From a virus: a stretch of DNA of 24,484 nucleotides. Of this stretch, positions 6,258 through 15,625 are shown one piece after another (the stretch's first letter is position 1; every line of letters starts with the position of its first letter). Location of the stretch: positions 1 through 24,484 of IMG/VR virus record IMGVR_UViG_3300024231_001227. The stretch is one strand, 5' to 3'. The notes beneath the pieces were generated by a model that was not told where the DNA came from, ran no database searches, and saw only the letters and a program-made list of their open reading frames with translations. The position numbers and the translations under genes are program-made.

Positions 6258-9200
6258 ATGAAGCATTTCGAGAAAAAGTTTGGCTTTGCAGGGTCTTCAA
6301 GCGGCGGCAGTGGGGGAGGGTCTACCCCACCAAAACCGCCGACACTTAAGCCTCCGTACATAGGATCTTATAAGGTCGGTGCCTCCTTTCAGTTTTCGGA
6401 AACTGTAGACTTAATATGTGACGGACCAATAGAAGGGCTTTGCAATAAGTATGGAAGGGTTTTGGATACAAAAGACCTTTTACAGGGGATTTTATTGAAT
6501 AATGTCCCTGTTCAGGAGCCGATCAAAATTAAAGGTCAGGTCAGGGTTTTGAGTAATCAAGATTATGAATTTGGATCTAATGATCTTTTTAAGGAAAACA
6601 TAAGTTATCTTTTTAATGACTTAGTAGATCAATCTTTAGATTTACAAAGTCAAAGTAGTAGGTTATTTGATACTTTAGGTGAGCCGCCAAGTGATATAGA
6701 CTGTAAAGTAAGAACAAGTAGAAGAAGCTTTCGAGGAAGCAGATACTCTTCTAGGAGATCATCCTCTTCTACTACAATTACAGTGGCAACAAATGATGGG
6801 AGACGCTATAATCAGGGTAACTCGTATTGTAGAGCTCTGAAGACAAACGTATGTACTACTAGGCGTGGTGGCCGTGGTAGAAGGACAACTTGTCAAGAAA
6901 AACAGGTCCTTGATGACAATCAGTTTTACAACGGAGCCGCAAACGGAAGAGGTCGTTATGACGACGAAAATTTACTAGAACAATCTAATTTGAGTTTTGG
7001 GAAAAACACCCCAATTTCCTATTTCGCAAACCAAACAATAGACAGGGAGATATCGGTACCTTTTCAGTATAATAGTTACTTCTTCAAAAGGTATGGAGAT
7101 AATTATGGAAGGGAATATTATATAGATGATACATCTCAAGTAGCACAAGAAATTGCTTATAGGCAAGAAGCGTCGAAGAGATTGGCATTTATAACCTTCA
7201 AAAGGTTGGTATCAGGTTGGGACTCTTATGTCAACAGAGAGGCTGATGAATATTATAATTCACAAAAGGTTTTTTTTAGGAGAGATGGCATTTCTTACAT
7301 AAACAAGAATGGAGTTTTAGGCGGAAACTTAAGAATGGAATACGGCCAAACTTATTCAAACATAAGACAAAAATTATTTGCTCAAAATACAAACGTATGG
7401 GAAGATAAATCTTGTTCTTACCCGTATGGTACAAGTAATTGCACTCAATTATACGATTCAGGATTAAATTCGGTATGCCGAAAAGGTACAAGTGAACTGA
7501 TAGACATAATAGAGAATAAAAACAATAACAGATTTGAATACGAATTTCTTAAAAAACAAATGGAGAGCTTGGGTTGGTCTATGCCAGCAACAATGAGCCA
7601 AGACTGGATGATCGAAAAGTTTGAAACAGAACTAGGAGTTAACAACCAAAACTTAACTAGTATAAAAGGAACATCCGAAAGGATATTTTCTTCTCCATTT
7701 TTTGCTTTTAAATTGGATAAAAATTATACTATAGAAGGCTATAATCAAAGTCAAGATAAAACATTTGTAGATTCTTTTGGTGTTGTAAAACCTTTTGAGT
7801 TTGATATGGTTTCTTCTAACCCTAAAAGCTCAACAAGGTTTTCTGTTAATTTCTTAATACCAATACTAGATAAAGACACAGGAGAATGGAATGGAAAAGT
7901 CAAAGGTTTTTATTATTCTCCTTTAGATATAGATACAAAAAGCGTAACAAACAAGGTAGTCTATGATGATGGGGGCAAATTGACTCAGCCGTTTAAATTT
8001 AGGTATATTAAAAAAGCAAGTGTTTACGCCACAGCGATAAAAAACGCTGAATTAAATTATTTAAAAACCGTACAAGGTTTAGGCCTATTTCAAAACACAT
8101 ATAAAACGCAAGGCGAGGAAGTAACAAAATTTAATTTTGGAAATGTTTTAGCTGAGTTTAGACCAGGGAAAGGTCCGAACCAGCAACAACCATTAAGCTA
8201 CTTCAAACATGTTTTCATTGAGCACAGTATAGACAGAAAACTTATAGGCCCATTCAATACAAATGGCAGTAGAAGAGTACAAACTTTACAAAACTGGGAC
8301 GTTAGGGGCGTAGATAAAAGAAGCACTGGAACCCATAAGTTTAGATCTCTTAGTATAAGTGATAGAGAAGTCATAGACGGGTCTAGAACACAGTACATTA
8401 AGTTTTTGTCTGGGTTGGTTATAGCTGGGCAGGGCTATTTGGAAGGCATGACTGTACGAAATGTACCTAGAGAAGGTGATGTCCCAGATATGATTAAGAA
8501 TTGGACAGTAGCCGTTTCAGAAGGCAGTTTAGATAAAAGGCCTGACGGTAAAAAGCCATTTGATTTCTCGGGCTGGAATAGCTACAAAAAGAATTTTGAC
8601 GAAAAAGCTCAACCAGTTTCACATATAATAACAAATCCAAACTCACAAGCTTTTTATTTTACTCTAATTATAGAATCTCTTTATGACACATTGCACAGGG
8701 ATGCATCAACCAGCAGTGGCGATAATCTAGGGAAAAAAATACCAACAGTAGCGAACATAAGAGTGGAAGTCGGTTATGTCGAATCTTCGTCGTCAAACTC
8801 AGATGGATTCACTCCTGTTTATGACAGGTTTTTCAGGATAGCTGCTTTGGTCGAACAAAGAGCACCTCTAGATATAGGTAACCCAGATAACAATAAAGCA
8901 GTCATTGAATTAGATTACGTACAAGAGCTTTATAAAGATACGTCTGGATCCGAAAAAACATACAAAGGTGGATTGGGCGTTCCTTTTGACCTGCCTACAT
9001 CTTTAGTTTCAGACGAGACAGGGCAAGAAAAGGTTTTTAGGGATAGATATGTAAAAATATCAAAGCTATCTACAGAAAGTAACTCGACATTAGTATTTAA
9101 AACATTAAAATTAAATAAAATTGTAGAGATCATACAGTCCAATATGAACTATCCGTATTCGGCTATAGTTGGTGCAAAAATAGACTCTAGGAGTTTTGAG

Positions 9201-11393
9201 CAAATACCCACCAGATCTTATGAGGCAAGATTAAAAAGAGTCAAAATACCAAGTAATTATATTCCTTTAAGAGAAGACGGCACGGATAAGAGGTTTTGGG
9301 ATGATGCTAGTCAACTACAACAACTTGGCAAAGTAGATGACACCTTGATTTATGATGGCGATTGGGATGGTTCATTTAAAATTGGATGGACTGACAATCC
9401 AGCATGGATTATGTATGACCTGTTGACAAGCACTAGATATGGACTAGGTGAGTTTTTAAAGCCAGACGACATAAACAAATGGCAATTATATAAAATAGGT
9501 AGGTTTTGCGACGCAGTAGACAAAGATGGATATTTTGTTGGAGTTGACACGAATCAAACCAGAGGAACAAAAGATTTAGGGCAAAAAGAACCGAGGTATA
9601 GCTGCAATATGATGTTTACAAGTGCATTGAAAGCTTATGATGCTTTAAATATGATATCTTCAATATTTAAAGGTATGGTTTATTATGGCAATTCTTCAGT
9701 ATCTTTTTCAGACGACACTATAAAAGATCCTGTTTTGTTTTTCAGTAATGACAATGTAGAAAATGGGATGTTTGATTATTCGAACAAAACAAGAGACAAG
9801 CAGTATAACGCTATAGAGGTTTCGTATTTAGACAGGGATGATAACTATAGAAACAAAATAGAATATATAGAAGATGAAGAGGATGTGGCTAGAAGAGGCT
9901 TATTCAAGACAACCGTAGACGCCTACGGAACGACAACAAGGTCTCAAGCCATAAGACACGCAAAACACATTATGTTTTCAACTACTAAAGAAAACCAGTC
10001 TGTTTCTTTTAATACATCACTGCAAGGACTTCTTTGCAAACCTGGAGATTTAATCGTCTTAGAAGACGATCTTAAATCATTAAGCAACAATTTCGGAAGG
10101 GTTTTAGATATAGATCCAGTACAAGGCAAAGTCAAGCTTTCAGAATCTTATCCTGATTCTTCTACTTTAGAAAATGAAATTACATTTTATATACCGACAG
10201 GCAGACAAACAGTAAAAGATTTAAACGAAGTTACCTCCATAAAAAGGAATAGGTGTTTAGAATTTGAAATAAGTTCTGATAATGCAAGTTTCACAAGTAA
10301 AAAACTCGATGGCAGTTATGGGTTTTCTTATTATGCAGATGGATTTAATGATACTGAAGAAAGGTTCAAAAAAGAACAGTACCCCGTATACACAGGAACC
10401 CAAAATGGTATTGATCATTTTCTTTGGTATTCGACTCAATATACTGGATGGGTTTTCTCTACTGGTAAATCATTTCAACACGACAATACTTATGACAAGT
10501 ATATCCAGCAGCAATATTATAACGGTAATTTAGTTCAATGGCTACCTTCATTTAACAAACAACCTATTAGTTGGTACGAGTTTGATTCTAATCAAACAGA
10601 CGGAAGAGGAGGTTCTTCTCTAAGCCTTAAGGGTAAATTTTATAATTTGTCAGCCACCGATGGAGCTGTCGTAAGCGACATAAAAATAAACGAAACGAAG
10701 CAAATATTAGATTTTTCTACTTCCAGTTATGTAAACGATGACTTCGGTTCTACATGGACGATAGACCCAAACGATGAAAACTATAATCTTATGCCTATTA
10801 TTCCAGAAGGATCTTCATACAGAATAAGAAGAAAAAATACAGACGAACAAGTTTACAAAGTTGTCGCAGTAAAAGAATTAGAAGTTAATAAATACCAAAT
10901 AATAGCCAACAAGTATGTAAGCGGGAAATATTTAGAGATGGAGAATTTTGCATACAAAGAAATAGAAGACACAAACTCTCCTTATAGAGAAAAAGTTTAC
11001 GAGTCCGAAGGAAGAACTTTTGTTAAGCTTAAGACTCCCTCTAACTTTGCAGTGTCAAAAATTGCAAAAGGCAACCCTATATCACAAATAAACCTACAAA
11101 CTTCGTGGCAGGTAGTACCTGACGCAACTGGATACTCCTTAGAGTTAAGGTCGTCAGCATTAGGCGAACCCGTGTATTATAAAGCTCTTACAAATGATTT
11201 CTATATAAAAGGAATAAAAGAAAATGGAGGATATCTGCTGTCAGTAAAAGCTCTGGGGCCAGCATACAATTCAACTGTACCAGATGTTAGCTTCTTAAAT
11301 TCAGACCCAAGAACTAGGTTCTTTAGTGTAAATGAGTTTCAGGAAGATTTATTAACGGACGCATCCTTTGTTTCAAACGTGCAAATAACCTAA
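6258..11393 (+). CDS. J-like: Lambda gpJ-like tail-tip/host-specificity protein, 1711 residues
   Basis: Family landmarks occur in order. The glycine-rich start is followed by VDLICDGPIEGLCNKYGRV. IPTRSYEARLKRVKIPSNY lies near 9207-9263, NPAWIMYDLLTSTRYGLG near 9396-9449, and RYSCNMMFTSALKAYDALNM then FKGMVYYGN near 9595-9690. IEYIEDEEDVARRGLFKTTV lies near 9860-9920. A fibronectin-III-like segment (NLQTSWQVVPDATGYSLELR) lies near 11092-11150. The protein is about 580 residues longer than lambda gpJ (1132). The excess lies mainly in a large insert between the N-terminus and the IPTR motif, including an arginine/serine/cysteine-rich stretch near 6690-6900, and in an aromatic insert near 10380-10590. 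It would form the central tip and bind the host receptor through its C-terminus. Confidence 0.9.
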   Translation: MKHFEKKFGFAGSSSGGSGGGSTPPKPPTLKPPYIGSYKVGASFQFSETVDLICDGPIEGLCNKYGRVLDTKDLLQGILLNNVPVQEPIKIKGQVRVLSNQDYEFGSNDLFKENISYLFNDLVDQSLDLQSQSSRLFDTLGEPPSDIDCKVRTSRRSFRGSRYSSRRSSSSTTITVATNDGRRYNQGNSYCRALKTNVCTTRRGGRGRRTTCQEKQVLDDNQFYNGAANGRGRYDDENLLEQSNLSFGKNTPISYFANQTIDREISVPFQYNSYFFKRYGDNYGREYYIDDTSQVAQEIAYRQEASKRLAFITFKRLVSGWDSYVNREADEYYNSQKVFFRRDGISYINKNGVLGGNLRMEYGQTYSNIRQKLFAQNTNVWEDKSCSYPYGTSNCTQLYDSGLNSVCRKGTSELIDIIENKNNNRFEYEFLKKQMESLGWSMPATMSQDWMIEKFETELGVNNQNLTSIKGTSERIFSSPFFAFKLDKNYTIEGYNQSQDKTFVDSFGVVKPFEFDMVSSNPKSSTRFSVNFLIPILDKDTGEWNGKVKGFYYSPLDIDTKSVTNKVVYDDGGKLTQPFKFRYIKKASVYATAIKNAELNYLKTVQGLGLFQNTYKTQGEEVTKFNFGNVLAEFRPGKGPNQQQPLSYFKHVFIEHSIDRKLIGPFNTNGSRRVQTLQNWDVRGVDKRSTGTHKFRSLSISDREVIDGSRTQYIKFLSGLVIAGQGYLEGMTVRNVPREGDVPDMIKNWTVAVSEGSLDKRPDGKKPFDFSGWNSYKKNFDEKAQPVSHIITNPNSQAFYFTLIIESLYDTLHRDASTSSGDNLGKKIPTVANIRVEVGYVESSSSNSDGFTPVYDRFFRIAALVEQRAPLDIGNPDNNKAVIELDYVQELYKDTSGSEKTYKGGLGVPFDLPTSLVSDETGQEKVFRDRYVKISKLSTESNSTLVFKTLKLNKIVEIIQSNMNYPYSAIVGAKIDSRSFEQIPTRSYEARLKRVKIPSNYIPLREDGTDKRFWDDASQLQQLGKVDDTLIYDGDWDGSFKIGWTDNPAWIMYDLLTSTRYGLGEFLKPDDINKWQLYKIGRFCDAVDKDGYFVGVDTNQTRGTKDLGQKEPRYSCNMMFTSALKAYDALNMISSIFKGMVYYGNSSVSFSDDTIKDPVLFFSNDNVENGMFDYSNKTRDKQYNAIEVSYLDRDDNYRNKIEYIEDEEDVARRGLFKTTVDAYGTTTRSQAIRHAKHIMFSTTKENQSVSFNTSLQGLLCKPGDLIVLEDDLKSLSNNFGRVLDIDPVQGKVKLSESYPDSSTLENEITFYIPTGRQTVKDLNEVTSIKRNRCLEFEISSDNASFTSKKLDGSYGFSYYADGFNDTEERFKKEQYPVYTGTQNGIDHFLWYSTQYTGWVFSTGKSFQHDNTYDKYIQQQYYNGNLVQWLPSFNKQPISWYEFDSNQTDGRGGSSLSLKGKFYNLSATDGAVVSDIKINETKQILDFSTSSYVNDDFGSTWTIDPNDENYNLMPIIPEGSSYRIRRKNTDEQVYKVVAVKELEVNKYQIIANKYVSGKYLEMENFAYKEIEDTNSPYREKVYESEGRTFVKLKTPSNFAVSKIAKGNPISQINLQTSWQVVPDATGYSLELRSSALGEPVYYKALTNDFYIKGIKENGGYLLSVKALGPAYNSTVPDVSFLNSDPRTRFFSVNEFQEDLLTDASFVSNVQIT

Positions 11394-11397
11394 AAAA

Positions 11398-13038
11398 ATG
11401 ACAGGACTTAAAGAATTCGAAAGTGTTTACAGTTACGATCAAAACGATCTGTATTCCCTGGGTATAGGTAGTGGTGTTCATTTAGATGAGGACGTCTTTT
11501 TACGTTTTACATTTAATGACAGGCAAGGAGAAGAACTTACTGATAATTCTCAGTTAATAACAAATAATTATGTTAAGTCGGTTATATTTGATATTGCGGA
11601 CATCAATGACAATGTCATATATCAAAACTATCAAAGCGGCTACTCTACATCTTTGAGTTTCACGAAGAAAGACAACGAGTCTATATTCGGAAAATATGAA
11701 AAAGATTTTTGCGTTAATTTCAGGGTAGAAGATTTCACAACAGATATAGTAAGTTCTGGTAAGTATTATGTATATGGTAACGCTTTATATGTATCATCTG
11801 TAAAAACATATGACTCTTTAGGTGAAACGGTATTCAACGAACCAATAGGTCCATACATGGTAGCTGAATTTAATAGTGGTAATACTGTCTTTAGCGGCAA
11901 AATGACATTAATAGAAAAAGAAGACGACGGTCTTCCTGAAAAATTTGTGATATCTGGAGTGAAAAATCATCCAGAAATGCCCTCTGGATTACAAGACCAT
12001 TATTGGGAAGCATCTTTAACTTATGATTTTAATGGGTCAGAGTTAGAACCAAACCCTTCATACCCCAGTTATATACCTTCGATCAAAAACACAAGCTCAT
12101 GGACGTTTTTATTTAACGATTTAAGTCCTAGCGGTTATTTTTTATTGTCAAAAAACGAAAATAAAAAAAACAACCCTTACGGAGTTTACTCAGACTCATA
12201 CAATAGTGGAATAATAAAACAATACGGGCAAGATCCCTATAAGGTTGTAAGCGGATTAGTAAATACAGACACTATAGCTGTGGAAGTTTCGTATGAAAAT
12301 TTAAAAGAATTCACAAAGATTCAAGCTTTGGACGTTTATTCTTATAATGGTACAGAATTAAAAGAAGATGAGTTTTCTTATTTAAAGACATTGGATGCAG
12401 ATCATGCGGAGAATATAAATATAGATAGATCCGCAGGTTTAGTAGATAATCAAAATACATGGTTAAGGATCACTCCAAAAAGCCCATTTGGAACTGGAGA
12501 TCCTTGGGTGGTTGGGCCTCTGTTGCACAGGCAAACAGGAGAATCTGACACATCAATTGATGTTGATCAAGTCAATATAAAAAGCCCAGATGGATCGGCT
12601 AATGTAAACTTCAAGAAGGGTAATATATTAAATATAATAGATCAAGGTTCTGGAGTTTTAGATAGAATCTATGTAAATAAAGAAGAAGGTTATGAAAAAA
12701 CTATATTTGAATCCAACAGTGGCTTAAATTTTGACTATAACACAGTTCCTGTAGATAAAAATGGAGTTTGGGAAAGAAATTATTTCGAATACTCTCTAAC
12801 TATGAGCGACGAAAATAATCCATATCAAATAATATCCAAAACAATAAAACTTTCAACTACAGGAGTAGCTACAAGTGGCGCAAACGAAGGTCTACCTTTA
12901 TTTAAAATAGAAGGTACTGAAGACCTAGAAGGAGAAAGTTTAAATATAACCCCTCTATACTCGGAGAGTGGAGTTAGTTTGTTGGTTAATACAGGACAAA
13001 ATTATACAACATATAAGTTTTATAAAACGTCTTTCTAG
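11398..13038 (+). CDS. Beta-rich 546-residue tail fibre or receptor-binding candidate
   Basis: I do not recognise a family. The protein begins MTGLKEFESVYSYDQNDLYS and is rich in strand-forming, aromatic and asparagine residues through its whole length, with few charged helices, as in fibre and receptor-binding proteins. Phrases such as VFLRFTFNDRQGEELTDNSQ and NTWLRITPKSPFGTGDPWVV suggest repeated beta-sandwich domains. No signal peptide or catalytic motif is seen. It follows the J-like gene by 4 bases and ends the plus-strand tail operon, where phages often place side-fibre or receptor-binding genes. The role is inferred from composition and position; a J-associated scaffold is the alternative. 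Confidence 0.7.
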   Translation: MTGLKEFESVYSYDQNDLYSLGIGSGVHLDEDVFLRFTFNDRQGEELTDNSQLITNNYVKSVIFDIADINDNVIYQNYQSGYSTSLSFTKKDNESIFGKYEKDFCVNFRVEDFTTDIVSSGKYYVYGNALYVSSVKTYDSLGETVFNEPIGPYMVAEFNSGNTVFSGKMTLIEKEDDGLPEKFVISGVKNHPEMPSGLQDHYWEASLTYDFNGSELEPNPSYPSYIPSIKNTSSWTFLFNDLSPSGYFLLSKNENKKNNPYGVYSDSYNSGIIKQYGQDPYKVVSGLVNTDTIAVEVSYENLKEFTKIQALDVYSYNGTELKEDEFSYLKTLDADHAENINIDRSAGLVDNQNTWLRITPKSPFGTGDPWVVGPLLHRQTGESDTSIDVDQVNIKSPDGSANVNFKKGNILNIIDQGSGVLDRIYVNKEEGYEKTIFESNSGLNFDYNTVPVDKNGVWERNYFEYSLTMSDENNPYQIISKTIKLSTTGVATSGANEGLPLFKIEGTEDLEGESLNITPLYSESGVSLLVNTGQNYTTYKFYKTSF

Positions 13039-13042
13039 TAGA

Positions 13043-13204
13043 TCATTCCCCCTCAAGAAGAAGGCTTAATGAAGATAAAAATTCAGCCTTCAAGTTCTTA
13101 GGCGTTTTATTATATTGCTTCTTAGCTCGTCTATAAACTTTCCTAGTTATAGCGTCTTGAGGATTAATAATTTTTCTTATTTTTTTAGCTGTTCTATTAT
13201 TCAT
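13043..13204 (-). CDS. 53-residue basic hypothetical protein
   Basis: A short frame begins MNNRTAKKIRKIINPQDAIT and ends LKAEFLSSLSLLLEGE. The N-terminal three quarters are strongly basic (many Lys and Arg, including KVYRRAKKQYNK) and the end is a leucine-rich amphipathic helix, so nucleic-acid contact is plausible. Its ATG overlaps the TGA of the GNAT-like gene (ATGA), the same coupling seen several times in this block, which is the main reason to accept it. It ends 4 bases from the convergent stop of the plus-strand tail operon. No family is recognised. Confidence 0.65.
   Translation of the reverse strand: MNNRTAKKIRKIINPQDAITRKVYRRAKKQYNKTPKNLKAEFLSSLSLLLEGE
13060..13091. repeat. Inverted repeat at convergent operon ends
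   Basis: GAAGGCT (13060-13066) pairs with AGCCTTC (13085-13091) over an 18-base loop that can partly pair inside. It sits just past the end of the plus-strand tail operon but has no following T-run, and it lies within the 53-residue reading frame. It may be a weak or Rho-assisted terminator for the tail operon, or chance. Confidence 0.3.
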
Positions 13205-13659
13205 AGTTTTGTTATAAAATTTGTTGTGTCTTTTAGGAAGCCCACTTTATACAAGAATTTCTCTAGTTTTTTACTGGTCTTGACTTTTGCCGTGCTTGAT
13301 ACAGACATATACTCAAAGCCTTGAGACCTCGCAAATGAGGCGGCTTCTCTAAAAAGTTTATACCCGACCTTTGGGTTCTTAGACAACCATATATACTCTG
13401 AAAAGATTTGGACACCAAACTTTATGTTTCTATCTCTTATGAAGGCTATCATTGCATCACAAACACCGTCTTCTTCATTAATCCAAACAAAAAAATCCCA
13501 ATTAAGAAGAACTTTGTTATTTAAGTTGTTAAGTATTGATTCTTTATCATGAACTAATCCTAATTCGTGGGATTCGTTATAATTTTCATAATCAAACAAA
13601 TCAAATATTTCATCCGCAGCTTTTTCAAACTTCTTGGGGTCTGTTATTCTTTTTATCAT
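13201..13659 (-). CDS. GNAT-like acyltransferase
   Basis: The 152-residue length fits a single GNAT domain. A central strand (DFFVWINEEDGVCDAMIAFI) is followed by VQIFSEYIWLSKNPKVGYKL, the helix FREAASFARSQGFEYMSVSS, and a closing LEKFLYKVGFLKDTTNFITK. The helix after NPKVGYKLF occupies the place of the acetyl-CoA pyrophosphate loop, and the ending resembles the usual Y-K-GF segment. The classical Q/R-x-x-G-x-G/A loop is poor, so acetyl-CoA binding is uncertain. It is coupled by ATGA to both the upstream annealing-protein gene and the downstream 53-residue gene. The substrate is unknown; similar phage proteins are often of undefined role. Confidence 0.6.
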   Translation of the reverse strand: MIKRITDPKKFEKAADEIFDLFDYENYNESHELGLVHDKESILNNLNNKVLLNWDFFVWINEEDGVCDAMIAFIRDRNIKFGVQIFSEYIWLSKNPKVGYKLFREAASFARSQGFEYMSVSSTAKVKTSKKLEKFLYKVGFLKDTTNFITKL

Positions 13660-14480
13660 TTAGAAAGTATTCCTATTAGTTTACGTGCTTCTTTAGCTGG
13701 AATGTCATCAAATGAAGACCAGTCTTTAACGTCTTCGTTGACATACTTACCATCCTTCCAAAAGTCCCTTAGCTTGTCTTTAAACGAGTCAAAGGAGTCT
13801 ACACTGTGTTTATCTCTGAGTGTCTTCTCAAGCAGTCCAGAGGGCGTTATGGGCGTGTTACTAGGAGTCTGTGAGGGAGGCGAGTTTTGATTTGAGATTG
13901 ATCTGTTACCAGACTTATCAATCTCGTCTGCTCCCACAATATGGATGTTTAAAAAGTTTCTGACGCAACGAACAAAGGCTCTGTTGCAAGCGATGGTTTC
14001 TAAAAACTTCTCACAAAATGCATCTGTATTTTCTAATGAAGCATTGGCATAATCTTCATAACAAACTTTATTACTTGCGGATTCATAATTGCCAATCCAT
14101 TCAATATCGCAACGGGCGGTTACATAGCCCTCTTCTACATTTCTTACATCATAACTTACAGAATGAAAACCTCTTAATCTTGCCAAGTCTTTGATTCCTC
14201 CAAGCATAATCAAAAGCTGATTATCCCTCAAGCCTTCTGCAGAGCTGGGAGCTTGTTGACCACGCATATCAAACCAACCCTTGTTAGGATACAGAAACTC
14301 TGGCTTAATCATAGCCCTCCAATCCACAGAACCATCTTCATTGAAAACGTAGTCTACGCATTCAAGGAGACCATGACTATCTCTCTTGTAAAGATCTGGA
14401 CCAAAAAGCTTTTTTGCTTTTTGAGTTGTCTTGGTTGTTGTTTTTTTCGCGACTTTTCTTTTAGTTGTTTTCTTGCTCAT
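13656..14480 (-). CDS. Probable single-strand DNA annealing protein with basic tail
   Basis: The protein is 274 residues. The first 25 are almost only Lys, Thr, Arg and Ala (MSKKTTKRKVAKKTTTKTTQ), a disordered histone-H1-like tail. A compact domain follows with VDWRAMIKPEFLYPNKGWFD, DNQLLIMLGGIKDLARLRGF, a beta pair ending CDIEWIGNY, and the helix AFCEKFLETIACNRAFVRCV before RNFLNIHIVGADEID. Layout and the A-NRAFVRCVRNFL helix recall Rad52/ERF-type phage annealing proteins. A serine- and proline-rich linker (NSPPSQTPSNTPITPSG) leads to a small C-terminal helical domain. It lies just after the glycosyltransferase genes, overlapping the second by 20 bases. The assignment is by pattern only; an unknown DNA-binding protein is the alternative. 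Confidence 0.5.
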   Translation of the reverse strand: MSKKTTKRKVAKKTTTKTTQKAKKLFGPDLYKRDSHGLLECVDYVFNEDGSVDWRAMIKPEFLYPNKGWFDMRGQQAPSSAEGLRDNQLLIMLGGIKDLARLRGFHSVSYDVRNVEEGYVTARCDIEWIGNYESASNKVCYEDYANASLENTDAFCEKFLETIACNRAFVRCVRNFLNIHIVGADEIDKSGNRSISNQNSPPSQTPSNTPITPSGLLEKTLRDKHSVDSFDSFKDKLRDFWKDGKYVNEDVKDWSSFDDIPAKEARKLIGILSK

Positions 14481-15624
14481 AAATATAAAAATAATCTAGT
14501 TCTTCCCAGTAAGTAGTATTATCTAATATATTATTGTCTGAGTCAAGACCTTTTTTCCAATGAGCTACACTTTGATATACTTTAGATCCTTCTATAACGC
14601 TTTTAAATGATAAAAATTTATGATTGAGACTAACTTTTTTAGGCTTGTCTTTGGCTGGATTGTAGAACTCTACATTTTGGTCAAAATACTCCAGCCTTAA
14701 ATCGTCTAACAGTTCTTCTTTTTTTACAAGGATAAGAAGATGCACTTTATGTTTTTTAAGTAGATCTAAATAACTTTTCGGTATTGTATCTAAAGGCTCA
14801 TCAACGATAATGGTAAGGCAATTTAAATTGTTAGATATTTTCTCAATAACTTCAGATTGAAGAATTAAATTCTTACAAATAATATTACATTTATGATTTA
14901 AACAATAACTCAAAAAAGAGTTCATGTCTATGTTTTCGCAACAATCAAGCCTTATGTTTAAGACAGTGTCTTCCGAAAATCCTAAGTTTATGTAATCAGT
15001 AGGTATGATATCAATCTCTTGTTTTTTTATTTTGTTTTGCCTTACAGTTTTAAAGTTGAGATTGCTGTAGTTTTCAAAGCCCAGAAGCTTTAATATGGAA
15101 GTGGCAACTTTTTCTGGGTTAATAGTATCGATAGACTCCTTGCTATCAACCAAAGATAAAGAAGGTTTCTTATCCCATTTGGGTTCAAGATTTTCTTTTT
15201 TGTTTTTACTCCCCCAGTAAGGACTAGTAATGGAAGAATATATATTTCCATACAAATTAACAACGGGTATATTCTCAGAACTTGCATACTGAGTTAATGC
15301 ATTATCTATAGATATAAACAGCTTAGACTTAGAGACTATATAACAGTTTTTTCTGAAATCTAAATTACAATAAAAGTGATCAGCATTCATAGCTACCTTT
15401 TTATCAGAACCTATAACAACGACATCAATACCTCTGGTTTTCAGTGACGACTTGATGAGGTCTATAACTAGTTTATAGTAATTATAATTCTTAGACTGTA
15501 TATCTTGCTCGTTATATATAACAATATAATTGTCAGTTTTAATCGGGAAGAAATGTTTATTTACAACAGGCTTGTTCGGCTCTACGCCCAAGTTTTTTGA
15601 GTATTCTTTTATTAAGTGAGGCAT
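14461..15624 (-). CDS. C-terminal half of a GT9-type glycosyltransferase plus extra domain
   Basis: The protein is 387 residues from the ATG at 15624, beginning MPHLIKEYSKNLGVEPNKPV. A second Rossmann half of the heptosyltransferase (GT9) fold is evident: DNYIVIYNEQ, RGIDVVVIGSDKKVAMNA, SKSKLFISIDNALTQYASSE, then IPVVNLYGN. The first half of this fold is at the end of the upstream gene. The frame is open further upstream to 15723, but that extension (MKVLEITKVSLRLLIIQPQR) only shadows the preceding gene, so I prefer the internal ATG, which follows that gene's TAA by one base. The last 200 residues alternate strands and helices and are unassigned. It probably works with the upstream product as a split enzyme, or is joined to it by a shift of frame. 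Confidence 0.7.
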   Translation of the reverse strand: MPHLIKEYSKNLGVEPNKPVVNKHFFPIKTDNYIVIYNEQDIQSKNYNYYKLVIDLIKSSLKTRGIDVVVIGSDKKVAMNADHFYCNLDFRKNCYIVSKSKLFISIDNALTQYASSENIPVVNLYGNIYSSITSPYWGSKNKKENLEPKWDKKPSLSLVDSKESIDTINPEKVATSILKLLGFENYSNLNFKTVRQNKIKKQEIDIIPTDYINLGFSEDTVLNIRLDCCENIDMNSFLSYCLNHKCNIICKNLILQSEVIEKISNNLNCLTIIVDEPLDTIPKSYLDLLKKHKVHLLILVKKEELLDDLRLEYFDQNVEFYNPAKDKPKKVSLNHKFLSFKSVIEGSKVYQSVAHWKKGLDSDNNILDNTTYWEELDYFYIYEQENN

Positions 15625-15625
15625 T

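Noticed and set aside
13567-13890. 107-residue plus-strand frame over the GNAT-like and annealing genes
   Set aside because: It overlaps two coupled minus-strand genes with recognisable domains; its composition (Ser/Leu-rich) is that of a complement shadow.
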